Positions 1-8,624 of a stretch of 35,785 bases of DNA are shown here, one piece after another. The stretch's first letter is position 1, and each line of letters starts with the position of its first letter. The DNA is from Oligosphaeraceae bacterium (GTDB lineage: Bacteria; Verrucomicrobiota; Lentisphaeria; Oligosphaerales; Oligosphaeraceae): contig JAAYYJ010000203.1 of NCBI GenBank assembly GCA_012515455.1, positions 1 through 35,785 on the forward strand, given 5' to 3'. A program made the translations under genes and the position numbers. Below the pieces are notes generated by a model, which did no database searches, was not told the DNA's origin, and was given only the letters and a program-made list of their open reading frames with translations.

Positions 1-449
1 AAATGCACCAGCATGGCGATGCACTCGGCATCCATCCAGGGGGAGTCCGAGCCCACGGCCTCGACCCCGATCTGGTGGAATTGCCGGCGGCGCCCGGCGG
101 CGGGGCGTTCACCGCGGAACATCGGCCCGAAGTAAAAGACTCTGGCTTCTTCGCCTTGTTCCAGGCCCTTGTTGGCGATGGCCCGCATGACTCCGGCGGT
201 TCCTTCCGGACGCAAGGTCAAACTGCGTCCGCCGCGGTCCTGGAAGGTGTACATCTCTTTCTGCACCACATCGGTCTCGTTGCCCAAATTGCGGACAAAG
301 ACGTCGGTGCGTTCAAAAATCGGGGTGCGCAGTTCCGCATATCCGTAGCGGGCAAAAATATTTCTGGCCTGCTTTTCCAGGCTGATCCAGTCAAGCACTT
401 CCGGTTCCCAGAGGTCGGAAGTGCCGGGTAAGGGTTCGTTAACTGCCAT
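1..449 (-). CDS. hisS: Histidyl-tRNA synthetase, N-terminal part (runs off window)
   Basis: Charges tRNA-His with histidine in the cytoplasm. Only the first 149 codons are here; the rest lies beyond base 1. Reading leftward from ATG at 449, the protein starts MAVNEPLPGTSDLWEPE, matching the class II HisRS opening. It then shows LRPEGTAGVMRA and FRGERPAAGRRRQFHQ, the HisRS motif 2 pattern with its Arg-Glu pair for ATP binding. A GGAG Shine-Dalgarno stands 7 bases before the ATG, and no upstream in-frame start is needed. It diverges from purE across about 100 AT-rich bases. The call rests on several family motifs in the right order and spacing. Nothing looks broken, but the catalytic motif 3 and the anticodon domain cannot be seen. 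Confidence 0.95.
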   Translation of the reverse strand, partial: MAVNEPLPGTSDLWEPEVLDWISLEKQARNIFARYGYAELRTPIFERTDVFVRNLGNETDVVQKEMYTFQDRGGRSLTLRPEGTAGVMRAIANKGLEQGEEARVFYFGPMFRGERPAAGRRRQFHQIGVEAVGSDSPWMDAECIAMLVH

Positions 450-466
450 TTATTGCTCCGTTGCAA

Positions 467-495
467 TTGAATTTATGCCAAAGCCGTAATATAAT
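467..495 (+). promoter_or_regulatory. Putative sigma-70 promoter of the purE operon
   Basis: TTGAAT at 467-472 and a consensus TATAAT at 490-495 are separated by 17 bases in an AT-rich stretch between the divergent hisS and purE genes. Transcription would begin near 502, leaving a leader of about 50 bases before the purE ATG, which has a CCGGAG ribosome-binding site. Visual match only. Confidence 0.55.
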
Positions 496-550
496 ACACT
501 ATTTACTGAACTGCTTGTGCCATTCATAAATTATCCGGAGTACCGCCACC

Positions 551-1042
551 ATGAACCCTAAAATCGCCCTGCTGATGGGCAGCAAATCCGACCTGCCTAA
601 GCTGGAGTGCTGCCTGCAGACGCTGCAGGCCCTGGAGCTGGCCTGCGAAGTGCGGGTGCTCTCGGCGCACCGCACTCCGGAGGCGGTAAGTGAATTTGCC
701 CGCCATGCGGAGCGCCGCGGTCTGGAAGTCATCATCGCCGCCGCGGGCGGGGCTGCGCATCTGGCCGGGGTGTTGGCCGCGCATACGCTGCTGCCGGTCA
801 TTGGCATCCCGGTTGAAGGCGGTGCATTCAAGGGCCTGGACGCGTTGCTCTCAACTGTGCAGATGCCCGGCGGCATTGCGGTGGCGACGGTCGGGGTGGG
901 CAGCGGCGGAGCCATCAACGCCGCCTTGCTGGCGGCCCAGATTCTGGCCCGCACCGACCCGTCGCTGCGGGCTCGCCTGGAGGCGGACCGGGCGTCCCGC
1001 CGGGACAAGGTCCTGTCCGATGACCAGGAGCTGCAGTTATGA
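551..1042 (+). CDS. purE: N5-carboxyaminoimidazole ribonucleotide mutase PurE
   Basis: Converts N5-CAIR to CAIR in purine synthesis, in the cytoplasm. The 163-residue length is normal for bacterial class I PurE. Family motifs are present in order: MGSKSD (residues 9-14), SAHRTP with the catalytic-site His (38-43), AAGGAAHLAG (64-73) and QMPGGIAVATV (104-114). The start at 551 has GGAG 10 bases upstream and follows the promoter at 467-495. The stop overlaps the ATG of the next gene (ATGA at 1039-1042), so the downstream exported protein is probably translationally coupled to it. No purK lies next to it, although class I PurE normally depends on PurK; purK would have to be elsewhere. The lack of a local purine partner, together with coupling to secreted proteins, is the odd feature. 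Confidence 0.95.
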   Translation: MNPKIALLMGSKSDLPKLECCLQTLQALELACEVRVLSAHRTPEAVSEFARHAERRGLEVIIAAAGGAAHLAGVLAAHTLLPVIGIPVEGGAFKGLDALLSTVQMPGGIAVATVGVGSGGAINAALLAAQILARTDPSLRARLEADRASRRDKVLSDDQELQL

Positions 1043-1815
1043 GCAAGTGTTTCAGGCGGTCACTTTTGCTGCTGGGGTGCGGTTTCTGCTGTTGTTTGAG
1101 AGCCGGGGCAGCTCCGGCAGCTGTGTCTCCGACCGCTCTGCCGGAGCTGGTGCGCGTTCTGGAGGAGAAGTCATTGTTGCCGGTACTTAGCGGCAGCAGC
1201 GATGCACTCCTGATACAGCAACTCCTCTCGCTGCTGGGCATTCCGGCCGTGCCTTTGCCTCTAAGCATTGCGGCCGAGGAGCATTCCCCCATTTGTCTGC
1301 CGGGTGATGCGGGTGAAGTCTTCCTGCGGCTGGCAGATTTCCGGCAATTGGACCAGGAGGGGTGGGAAAATTGCCTGAAGCTGCTGCCAAAAGAAAAGTG
1401 GCGCGGGGTGATTCTGGATTTGCGCGGCAGCAAGGGTTTCCAGGAGAGCGTGGCGGAATTCTACCAGCAGCAGCTGCTCAGCCTGGCTCTGCCCATCATG
1501 ATTCTGATTGACGGAGAGACCGCAGGCGCCCCGGAACTGCTGGCGGCCAATCTGCGGCAAGGCGGCAAGGCGTTGCTGCTGGGCCAGAAAAGCACCGGCA
1601 TCCGCGGAGCCGGGCAGGAAATCAGCCTGGCGACCGGCATGCGTTTCCGCTGCCCCGCGGAAGCTGCCGGGGAGTTCACCGGGCCTGTGGTCCCGGATGT
1701 GGAGCTGTCTGGCAGCGATGCATATCAGCGCTGGCCGTACGTGCCTCCTCTCAGTGATCCCTGGTGTCGGCATGCAGCCGGAACTTTGACTATGATTCTG
1801 ACCTTGGCTGAATGA
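1039..1815 (+). CDS. Exported S41 (tail-specific) protease-like protein, probably inactive
   Basis: A 258-residue protein with a likely signal peptide (basic MSKCFRR, then a Leu/Cys-rich core, Ala-rich end near residue 27). Residues about 120-222 follow the S41/C-terminal-processing-protease core: VILDLRGSKG (usual LILDLRxNxGG), ILIDGETAGAPELLA (usual VNxxSASASEIxA), GKALLLGQKSTG (usual GRAxVVGExTFGK) and GPVVPDVEL (usual VTPDxxV). By this alignment the nucleophile Ser is Gly163 and the general-base Lys is Ile188, so proteolysis is not expected. No PDZ domain is present. It overlaps purE by ATGA and is followed 3 bases later by another exported protein. A binding or scaffold role is inference; an alternative is a very divergent enzyme using other residues. 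Confidence 0.7.
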   Translation: MSKCFRRSLLLLGCGFCCCLRAGAAPAAVSPTALPELVRVLEEKSLLPVLSGSSDALLIQQLLSLLGIPAVPLPLSIAAEEHSPICLPGDAGEVFLRLADFRQLDQEGWENCLKLLPKEKWRGVILDLRGSKGFQESVAEFYQQQLLSLALPIMILIDGETAGAPELLAANLRQGGKALLLGQKSTGIRGAGQEISLATGMRFRCPAEAAGEFTGPVVPDVELSGSDAYQRWPYVPPLSDPWCRHAAGTLTMILTLAE

Positions 1816-1818
1816 TTT

Positions 1819-3054
1819 ATGTCTGTTCGCCGTAACATTCTCCTCAGTATTGTCTTGTGCCTGCCGGGCCTGGGCTGGTCAAGGAGTGTAGCGCAGCCGA
1901 AATTTACGGAAACCGTGTCCGCCTTTGCCTTGCGGGTGCGCACCGACGACCTGTATGACACCAAGAACCTGGCAGTGCTGTCGGCCTTGCTGGCCCGGGA
2001 GACCGACCGCCTGCTGCAGCTCCCCGGCAGCGCCCAGCAGACTCTGACTATTCATCTTCTGAAGCAGGATGAGCTGGAGCCCTCTGATGCCGGGAATTTA
2101 TTCCTTTCCCGGCAGGACCGACCAGTGCAGCTGTTTTTCACCATCAGCAAGGCAATCATTCAGCGCCGGATACGGGAATTCCTGCGGCGCGACAGTCTCA
2201 GCCTGGATTCTGCCAACTGGCTGGCGGCTGCGCTGTGCAACCGGGTGTTTTATGACGGACTGGGCATCCGGACTTTCTTTGCCTCAGATTACCGCATTGC
2301 TAGGGGCCAATTCTTGTCCGGGCATTTCCCGCAGATCGAACTGCTGCTGAGCCGGCCCATGCCGGCCGAGGACGGGGCGCTGTTCCGGCTGTATCTGCAG
2401 CACTGCGATCTGCTGGTCCGGACTATCGAAAGCAGCCGGCTGACGCCCGGGGAGTTCTTCCGGCGTCTGTTTGAAATGGAGGCCTATGGCCGGCAAGGAT
2501 ACGAGGCCTGCGAGTTCCTGCTCAAACCCGAATGGCACCGCCTTGACCATACACTGCAGGACTGGTACACCCGCAATGTCCTGAGTGAAAGCGGCAAGGG
2601 CTGGCAGCGGGCGGATTCAGCCGAGGTGTTAGAGCAGCTGCAGGAGCTGATCACCGTGCCGTTGCTGCAGGCTGGCCGGAGCAATGCCGTGCAGCGGGTG
2701 CCCTTGGACCAGATGCCCAGGGTTCTGGAAGATTACCGGATTAATACTCTGGCCCTGACCCTGCTCCAGAACAAGATGCTGAAGCTGCAGATGGCCGCCC
2801 CCCCGCTGCTGCAGGAGCCGATCCGCCTGTACAGCGAGGCGCTGCAGATGCTGAAACACGATAAAATCCGCAGTTTCAAAAAGAAGTTCCAGGAGGCCCA
2901 GCGCTCTTTCCAGGCAGCGCAGTCGCGGCAGGAGAGAATTGCCGCACTGCTTGATCAGCAGGAAAAGGAACTGCGCCCGATGCTCCAGGATTTCGCCTTG
3001 TTCCTGCAGGTCGATGACAAATACGAGGCAATCCGCCGCAGCCTGCTGCCCTGA
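1819..3054 (+). CDS. Exported protein of unknown function, alpha-helical C-terminus
   Basis: A 411-residue protein with an N-terminal hydrophobic segment (residues about 6-25, MSVRRNILLSIVLCLPG) that looks like a signal peptide. The family is not recognised with confidence. The first 150 residues resemble the layout of MA-type gluzincin peptidases: a mixed alpha/beta start, then helices ending in SANWLAAALCNRV, reminiscent of the family's WLxEGLA segment. The place where HExxH would sit reads KAIIQRRIREF, so no zinc site is visible. The last 90 residues are charged and helical (KKKFQEAQRSFQAAQSRQER), a likely coiled coil. It starts 3 bases after the S41-like gene and probably belongs to the purE transcript. 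Its stop is followed by a weak 6-bp stem (3074-3079/3090-3095) without a T run. Confidence 0.6.
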   Translation: MSVRRNILLSIVLCLPGLGWSRSVAQPKFTETVSAFALRVRTDDLYDTKNLAVLSALLARETDRLLQLPGSAQQTLTIHLLKQDELEPSDAGNLFLSRQDRPVQLFFTISKAIIQRRIREFLRRDSLSLDSANWLAAALCNRVFYDGLGIRTFFASDYRIARGQFLSGHFPQIELLLSRPMPAEDGALFRLYLQHCDLLVRTIESSRLTPGEFFRRLFEMEAYGRQGYEACEFLLKPEWHRLDHTLQDWYTRNVLSESGKGWQRADSAEVLEQLQELITVPLLQAGRSNAVQRVPLDQMPRVLEDYRINTLALTLLQNKMLKLQMAAPPLLQEPIRLYSEALQMLKHDKIRSFKKKFQEAQRSFQAAQSRQERIAALLDQQEKELRPMLQDFALFLQVDDKYEAIRRSLLP

Positions 3055-3239
3055 GCCTTATTGGAAGATCTGCCGCTGCCCCGGTGTGAGCAGCGATACC
3101 CTCCTTTAACCCGGTAATTTTGTTTTCGCCCCATGTCCCCATTTGACCATTGACGCGATAGCAGCCTGGGCGGGCCGAGCTATATCCTCCGGGACAGGAA
3201 AAATTTCTGAATTTCAGCTCATCATCAAAGGGAAGAATC

Positions 3240-6119
3240 ATGCACCTCAAGCTGTTTTCATTCCTGACTTTCAGCCTCGTGGCCGCTGCCGGTGCCGGGA
3301 TGAACCTCGAGCCTACGACCAGCAGGCGGATCGAAATCACCGCAGCGGCCACCCAGGCCTGGGTGCAGGACGGCCGTGTCGCCTTCGAACTGGTCGCCGG
3401 ACCCTCGCCAGCGGCCAGAATGGCGGCAGAGGAGGCCTCTGAGCTGCTGGGACGGGTGTTCGCGGCCAAAATACCGGTGTTGCGCCGGGCGAGCGGCAGC
3501 CTCCCGGCCTTAATCCTGGGCGACCGTGAACTGGCCGCCAAGAATGGTATCGACCCCGAATCCTTCGACCGCGACGGCTTCGTGATCAAAACCCTGGGCC
3601 GGGATGTGCTGATTATCGGCCGGGATGACCAACGGCCGCCGAGCAACGCCGGCGGCACCGGTCTGTTCCCGGAATGCGGCACGCTCTATGGTACTTATGC
3701 CTTCCTGGAACGCTTCGCCGGAGTGCGATTCTACTTCCCCGGTGACATCGGTACCGTCACCCCCAGGCAGCAGGACTGGCAGCTGCCGCAAATCGACATC
3801 GCCGACCGCCCGGATTTCCCGCAGCGGCGTTTCTATGATGTCTGCTATGGGAAGAGTGCGAAATTCATGCCCGAGGGACTGGAGTATCCCCGGGACTTTC
3901 ATACTAATCACCTGCGGGTCCGCCTCGGGACGCTGAACCTGACCACCTGCCATGGGCTGGCGTTCCTCGGGTACGTACAGCGCTTCGGCAAGACCCATCC
4001 GGAATATTTCGCCATGAAAAGCAACGGCGAGCGGATTTGCGACCCCAATGATCCCATTGAACGCAACCGCACCGGCCATCTCTGCTTCAGCAGCGCTATC
4101 AAGCAGGAAGTAATCCTGGACGCCATTGCGTTTCTGACCGGTCAGAGCGCGGAAAGCCGCGGGGTGCTCGACAATGCCGGCAAATCCCGCTGGACGTACT
4201 CGCGCTTCCCGACCGGATTGCCGTCTTTCGATATCTCTCCCAATGACGGGATGATACCCTGCCTCTGTGAGAAATGCCAGAAATTCCGGGCTGAGAACAA
4301 CAACGACGAGAATAAACTGCTCTGGGATTTCTTCATCGATATCGCGGAGGCATTGCAGCAGCAGGGCATTCCCGGCTATGTGGGCGCACCAGCATACGGG
4401 CGTTTCAAGAATATCCCCGAACGGAAAATTCCTGCCAATATGCTCTGTTCCTACGCGCTGGGCGGCCCTTGGCAGAACGGCACCCCGGGAGGACAGCTCT
4501 CCGAGCAGCTGCTGGCGGCCTGGAAGGACAAGCTGGGCCAGCGGCTCTGGACCTGGGTCTATGTCTACCGGGGGGAGACACGCCCCCAGATTCCCCATCT
4601 GACCCCGCGGGCAGTGGTGGAATTCTACCAGCGCGTCAAACCCTGGTGTATGGGGGGCTTTATGGAAGCCGGCACCCAGCAGTGGCTGCACGGATACCTG
4701 ACCACTTATGCCTTCGCCAAAGTTGCCTGGGATAACGACTTGGATGTGTCCGAGATGCTGGCTGAACACCACCGTCTGATGTTCGCCGCCGCGGCGGCCC
4801 CGATGCAGGAATTCTATGAGAGCATCGAGCGGAATTGGCTGAAGACCACCCGGAATCTGGTGGAGACGCCCCTGGGGCCGACCATCGTCCCGCCCTCGGA
4901 CGAAGAAATCTGGGGCAAAATCTACTCCCCGGAGGAGATGTCGCGTATGGAAGCTCTGTTGCAGCAGGCCCGGCAGTTGGCGGCCGGGGACGCGGAGGCA
5001 CTCCGGCGGGTCGAGTATATCAGTGCGGAAATCTGGCAGCCGGTGCTGGCTTCCCGGGCGGCCTTCGCCCGCACCAGGAATGACCAGCTGTACTGGCGCG
5101 CCTATCTGGCGGACTCGCCCGCAAAAGCGCAGGAAATTTACCTGGTCTCACGCCAGGATTTGCCCATCGAGGTCAAGACCACGGTGAAGCCGTACTGCGA
5201 TGCCGAATTCTTCTATTTCACCTTCGAGTGCCAGGAACCGCATACCGACAAGATGACCTTCAGCCCGCGGGAATTCGATGACCAGGATATCTGGCGGGAC
5301 AGCACGGTGGAGATTTTCCTGAACCCCTCCTGTGACCGCAAAGGGTACTACCAGATACTGGTCAATCCCGCCGGCTCATTCAGTGATTTGAAGCGCAGCT
5401 TCGAACGCAATGACTGGACCTGGAACAGCGGGGCCACGGTCAAAACCAGCATCGTCCCGGGCGAAAAATGGCTGGCGGAGGTCAAGGTGCCGCGCAGCAG
5501 CCTGGAACCGATGCCGGGAACAGAAATGGTGGCGAATTTTTCCCGCTTCCGGGTGCTCAATCAGGTGCCGTTTAAGACTCCAGGATACCGCTGGAGCTTC
5601 TATGCGGAGAAATTCAGCGATGTCCCCAGTTTCGGGACCATTACCTGCCAGGATGAAAACGCGCAGAATATCCTCCAGGATGGTGATTTCAGGCTACCCG
5701 CCAAGGGTCGTTTTCTGGGCAAGTGGGCGTCGAGTGTGCCGGTGTACCGCGATGAGCAGTGCTTCCTGACCGGCGGCGGATCAGTGCGTCTGCAGCCGGA
5801 CAGCCCGGGCATCAACCAGCATTTCACCAATCTGAAGCCGAATACCACCTACCGCTTGAGCTTCTATCTCCGGCTCCGGGAGGTAAAGCCGCTGGCGGCC
5901 GGCAGCGGCTTTTACCTGCGCCTGGACGAAGGCAGCGGCAAGGTCAATACTTTCCCGCCGGTCAGAGCCTACGGGACCTTCACCTGGGCCCGCCAGGAAT
6001 TCTCTTTCACCACCGGCGAGCAGATCGGCAACCGCAGCAAACCGTACTTGCGGTTCTCACTGTATAATGCTGAGGGAACCGCCTGGATCGACCATGTGCG
6101 GCTATGCGAGGTCCCGTAA
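3240..6119 (+). CDS. Secreted DUF4838 protein with C-terminal carbohydrate-binding-like domains
   Basis: A 959-residue exported protein: signal peptide MHLKLFSFLTFSLVAAAGAG, start fixed by AGGGAAG 5 bases upstream. Residues about 35-170 form the N-terminal domain typical of GH67/DUF4838 proteins (AARMAAEEASELLG, GTLYGTYAFLERFAGVRFY). The DUF4838 body follows, with HPEYFAMKSNGER and DISPNDGMIPCLCEKCQKF, whose Cys pairs are common in the family. Residues about 645-775 resemble a CBM9/DOMON-like sugar-binding sandwich (FDDQDIWRDSTVEIFLNP), and about 805-959 a second beta-sandwich ending AWIDHVRLCEV, like CBM4/9-type modules. DUF4838 proteins are thought to act on polysaccharides, but substrate and reaction cannot be read here. 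It stands alone, convergent with the isomerase gene. Confidence 0.85.
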   Translation: MHLKLFSFLTFSLVAAAGAGMNLEPTTSRRIEITAAATQAWVQDGRVAFELVAGPSPAARMAAEEASELLGRVFAAKIPVLRRASGSLPALILGDRELAAKNGIDPESFDRDGFVIKTLGRDVLIIGRDDQRPPSNAGGTGLFPECGTLYGTYAFLERFAGVRFYFPGDIGTVTPRQQDWQLPQIDIADRPDFPQRRFYDVCYGKSAKFMPEGLEYPRDFHTNHLRVRLGTLNLTTCHGLAFLGYVQRFGKTHPEYFAMKSNGERICDPNDPIERNRTGHLCFSSAIKQEVILDAIAFLTGQSAESRGVLDNAGKSRWTYSRFPTGLPSFDISPNDGMIPCLCEKCQKFRAENNNDENKLLWDFFIDIAEALQQQGIPGYVGAPAYGRFKNIPERKIPANMLCSYALGGPWQNGTPGGQLSEQLLAAWKDKLGQRLWTWVYVYRGETRPQIPHLTPRAVVEFYQRVKPWCMGGFMEAGTQQWLHGYLTTYAFAKVAWDNDLDVSEMLAEHHRLMFAAAAAPMQEFYESIERNWLKTTRNLVETPLGPTIVPPSDEEIWGKIYSPEEMSRMEALLQQARQLAAGDAEALRRVEYISAEIWQPVLASRAAFARTRNDQLYWRAYLADSPAKAQEIYLVSRQDLPIEVKTTVKPYCDAEFFYFTFECQEPHTDKMTFSPREFDDQDIWRDSTVEIFLNPSCDRKGYYQILVNPAGSFSDLKRSFERNDWTWNSGATVKTSIVPGEKWLAEVKVPRSSLEPMPGTEMVANFSRFRVLNQVPFKTPGYRWSFYAEKFSDVPSFGTITCQDENAQNILQDGDFRLPAKGRFLGKWASSVPVYRDEQCFLTGGGSVRLQPDSPGINQHFTNLKPNTTYRLSFYLRLREVKPLAAGSGFYLRLDEGSGKVNTFPPVRAYGTFTWARQEFSFTTGEQIGNRSKPYLRFSLYNAEGTAWIDHVRLCEVP

Positions 6120-6136
6120 GCGGAGCGCCCCACGAG

Positions 6137-6156
6137 CGCCCCGACGGCGGTTTTTT
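6137..6156 (+). terminator. Weak candidate terminator after the DUF4838 gene
   Basis: CGCC (6137-6140) can pair with GGCG (6146-6149) around a 5-base loop, followed by TTTTTT at 6151-6156. The stem is only 4 bp, so this is a weak intrinsic terminator at best. It also touches the stop codon of the convergent isomerase gene. Confidence 0.3.
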
Positions 6157-6911
6157 CAGCGCCAGTTCAGCCGCACCAGGGCTTGGAGACATTTTTCCAC
6201 TGCCTCCAGTGCCGGCAGCTCCGGGCACTCATATTCTACGATTGCCCACTCGGTGTCGCCCTTGCTTTGGCAGAACTCATAGATTGCCGGCCAATTGATA
6301 TCGTCTTCGCCAATCAGTGGCCGGTACGCTTTGGCCGGGTCAAGGCTGTACGGCTTGAGGTGAATGGTCTGGCACCGTCCGGGATGATCTTCCAGGATGG
6401 GCATTACCGCGGCGCCGCCGGCCATGGCGTTGCCCAGGTCGAGTTGCATCACGACCTTCTTGTAGGTGTGCTTGAAGAAGGTATCAAAGGTACGCCGGCC
6501 TTCGACCGGCTTGAAGTCGCCGGCGTGATTATGATAGCCGCAGCGCATCCCATACAGGGCCAGCTGGTCAGCCAGGCTGTTCATCTGCTCGGCCAATGCC
6601 AGCCAGTCATCGTGGGTCTTGCCATCCAGCCAGGGGATGATGATGTATTTGTTGCCCACGGTCTGGTTCAACCGCACGGTCTCGGCCAGAGTATCAGGCT
6701 GCACCCGGGCCCAGCTGGTGTGCCAGCCGCAGCAGACCAGACCGGTCTCTTTCAGCAAGGCGGCATAAAATTCCGGACAGAACTGCGGGTCGCCGGCGAA
6801 TTCCACCCCGGCATAGCCCATCTTTTTTATCGCCCGCATGGTTCCCAGGGGGTCTGCGGTGAACTCTTTACGGACTGAATACATTTCCAACGCGATGGGG
6901 ATACTCGGCAT
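6156..6911 (-). CDS. Sugar phosphate isomerase/epimerase-like TIM barrel
   Basis: A 251-residue cytoplasmic protein of the xylose-isomerase-like/AP-endonuclease-2 TIM barrel superfamily. Candidate metal and substrate residues appear in the usual order: GVEFAG (Glu37), WHTSW (His64), YHNHAGDF (His127, His129), LDLGNA (Asp158), HLKPY (His184) and VEYE (Glu226/228). The start at 6911 is chosen because AAAGGAG sits 7 bases upstream and the family's opening (IPIALEMYSVRKEF) begins there; longer in-frame extensions have no family character. It is 140 bases downstream of ffh on the same strand. Members isomerise or epimerise ketoses, inositols or similar, or act as sugar dehydratases; the substrate cannot be told from sequence. 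Confidence 0.88.
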   Translation of the reverse strand: MPSIPIALEMYSVRKEFTADPLGTMRAIKKMGYAGVEFAGDPQFCPEFYAALLKETGLVCCGWHTSWARVQPDTLAETVRLNQTVGNKYIIIPWLDGKTHDDWLALAEQMNSLADQLALYGMRCGYHNHAGDFKPVEGRRTFDTFFKHTYKKVVMQLDLGNAMAGGAAVMPILEDHPGRCQTIHLKPYSLDPAKAYRPLIGEDDINWPAIYEFCQSKGDTEWAIVEYECPELPALEAVEKCLQALVRLNWR

Positions 6912-7051
6912 CTGATGACTCCTTTGACTTAATTCCGGGGTGATTCTCGCAATTAGCTTATGTCTACAATTCTCGCGCCGGGGCAACCGCGGTTCGCGGC
7001 CGGCTGCGTAATCGGATGCTGCCTGCAGCAAATGCAAACTCCAGGCTGATT

Positions 7052-8578
7052 CTACTTCTTCTTGCGGTTCTTCTTCCGGGAGGCCTTCGCCATCTTGCGG
7101 CGGGCTTCCCGGCGGGCCTTCTCAGCCGCAGAGGGACCGGAAGAGTAATTGTCAGACCGGCCATAACCGCCGCCAAATCCGGGCATTGCGCCGCCGCCCC
7201 CCAGGCCCGGCATTGCCTCACCCATATCGTCCATGCCGCCGCCCAAGCCTGGCATGCCTCCGCCCAGCAGCTTGCCCAGCATTCCGTTGTCTTTGCCGTT
7301 GGCAATCCTGGCCATCATTTTCCGGGCTTCCAGGAAGCGGGTGATGGCCTCGTTAACATCCTTCAAGTCGCTGCCGCTGCCTTTGGCGATACGCTTGCGC
7401 CGGGGGGGGGTGATGATTTCCGGCACTCGTCTTTCAGCGAAGGTCATACTGTGAATAATGCCCTCGAAACGCTTGAACTGTGAGTCATCCAGCAGTTCGC
7501 TGGGGATGTTGTTCATGCCCGGCAGAAATTTCAGCAGCGAGGCGAAACCGCCCATTTTGCGCATGGTGTTCATCTGATTCAGGAAGTCATCGAAGCCAAA
7601 TGTACTCTTGCGGATTTTCTCCTCCAGAGCCGCAGCTTCTTCTTCCTTGTATGCCTCCGCCGCTCGTTCCACCAGGCTTACGACATCGCCCATGCCCAAA
7701 ATTCGCGAGGCCATACGGTCGGGATGGAAAATTTCCAGGTCGGAGGGGCGCTCACCGACGGTGACAAATTTAATCGGCTTGCCGGTTGATTGCCGCATTG
7801 ACACGGCTGCGCCGCCGCGGGCATCGCCGTCCAGCTTGGTCAGGATAATACCGCTGATATCCAGGGCATGATCAAAATGCTCAGCCACCGAGACCGCCTG
7901 CTGTCCCAGGGCGGAATCGGCCACCAGCAGGATTTCCTGCGGTGCGAGATTGTTTTTGATCTGGACGAGCTCCTGTACCAGGGGCTGATCGATCTGCAGG
8001 CGCCCGGCCGTATCCACAATCAGCACATCGCGGTTATGTTTTCTGGCTTCCGCCAGCGCCCTGGTGGCAACCGCAACCACATCCTTGCTGTTGTGGTCGC
8101 TGAACACTGGCAGGCTTAATTCGCGGCCCAGCACCTCCAGCTGCTCAATGGCGGCCGGGCGGTACAAATCGCAGGCCGCCAGCATCACCCGCCGCTTGTG
8201 CTTCTTCTGCAGAAACAGCGCCAGTTTGGCACAGGTGGTAGTCTTGCCGCTGCCGTGCAGCCCGCAGAGCATAATCACCGTGGGCGAGGCGGATAAATCC
8301 AGTTCCGCGGTCTGGCTGCCCATCAGCTCAATCAGCTTGTCATTGACGATCTTGATGGTCTGCTCGCCCGGAGTGACGCTGCGCAGCACCTCCTGCCCCA
8401 GGCAGGCGGTCTTGACCTCATCGATAAATTTGCCGGCAATCTGGTAATTGACATCGGCATCCAGCAGGGCAGCACGGATGTCGGCCAGGGCCTCGCTCAT
8501 ATTGCTGTCGGATAAATTCTTCTTGCCGGACAGCTTGCGGAAGGCATCCTGAAATTTAAGGGAAAGGTTTTCGAACAT
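7052..8578 (-). CDS. ffh: Signal recognition particle GTPase Ffh (SRP54)
   Basis: Binds signal sequences and SRP RNA and delivers ribosomes to FtsY at the membrane. The 508 residues carry the N domain (1-95), the GTPase G domain with GLHGSGKTTT (106-115), DTAGR (189-193), TKLDGDARGG (247-256) and ERPSDLEIFHP, and the M domain from about 325 (FGFDDFLNQM) with the RNA-binding RRKRIAKGSG (393-402). The C-terminus has Gly/Met/Pro repeats (MPGLGGG units) and a Lys/Arg-rich tail, making it longer than the typical 450-residue form. Nine consecutive C residues on the coding strand (7402-7410) encode Thr-Pro-Pro just before the RNA-binding motif. No good Shine-Dalgarno precedes the ATG at 8578. It lies between galK and the isomerase gene, all on the minus strand. 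Confidence 0.97.
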   Translation of the reverse strand: MFENLSLKFQDAFRKLSGKKNLSDSNMSEALADIRAALLDADVNYQIAGKFIDEVKTACLGQEVLRSVTPGEQTIKIVNDKLIELMGSQTAELDLSASPTVIMLCGLHGSGKTTTCAKLALFLQKKHKRRVMLAACDLYRPAAIEQLEVLGRELSLPVFSDHNSKDVVAVATRALAEARKHNRDVLIVDTAGRLQIDQPLVQELVQIKNNLAPQEILLVADSALGQQAVSVAEHFDHALDISGIILTKLDGDARGGAAVSMRQSTGKPIKFVTVGERPSDLEIFHPDRMASRILGMGDVVSLVERAAEAYKEEEAAALEEKIRKSTFGFDDFLNQMNTMRKMGGFASLLKFLPGMNNIPSELLDDSQFKRFEGIIHSMTFAERRVPEIITPPRRKRIAKGSGSDLKDVNEAITRFLEARKMMARIANGKDNGMLGKLLGGGMPGLGGGMDDMGEAMPGLGGGGAMPGFGGGYGRSDNYSSGPSAAEKARREARRKMAKASRKKNRKKK

Positions 8579-8624
8579 GGCGTTACGGTCTGTTTTTTGG
8601 TGATGGAAGGATGGGATGATGTGT

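Noticed and set aside
3510..4772. Minus-strand open frame of 420 codons within the DUF4838 gene
   Set aside because: No recognisable domain; the plus-strand frame is a continuous family match.
6912..7037. Longer start for the isomerase-like protein (42 extra residues)
   Set aside because: AAAGGAG directly before 6911 and the family's usual opening there favour the shorter protein.
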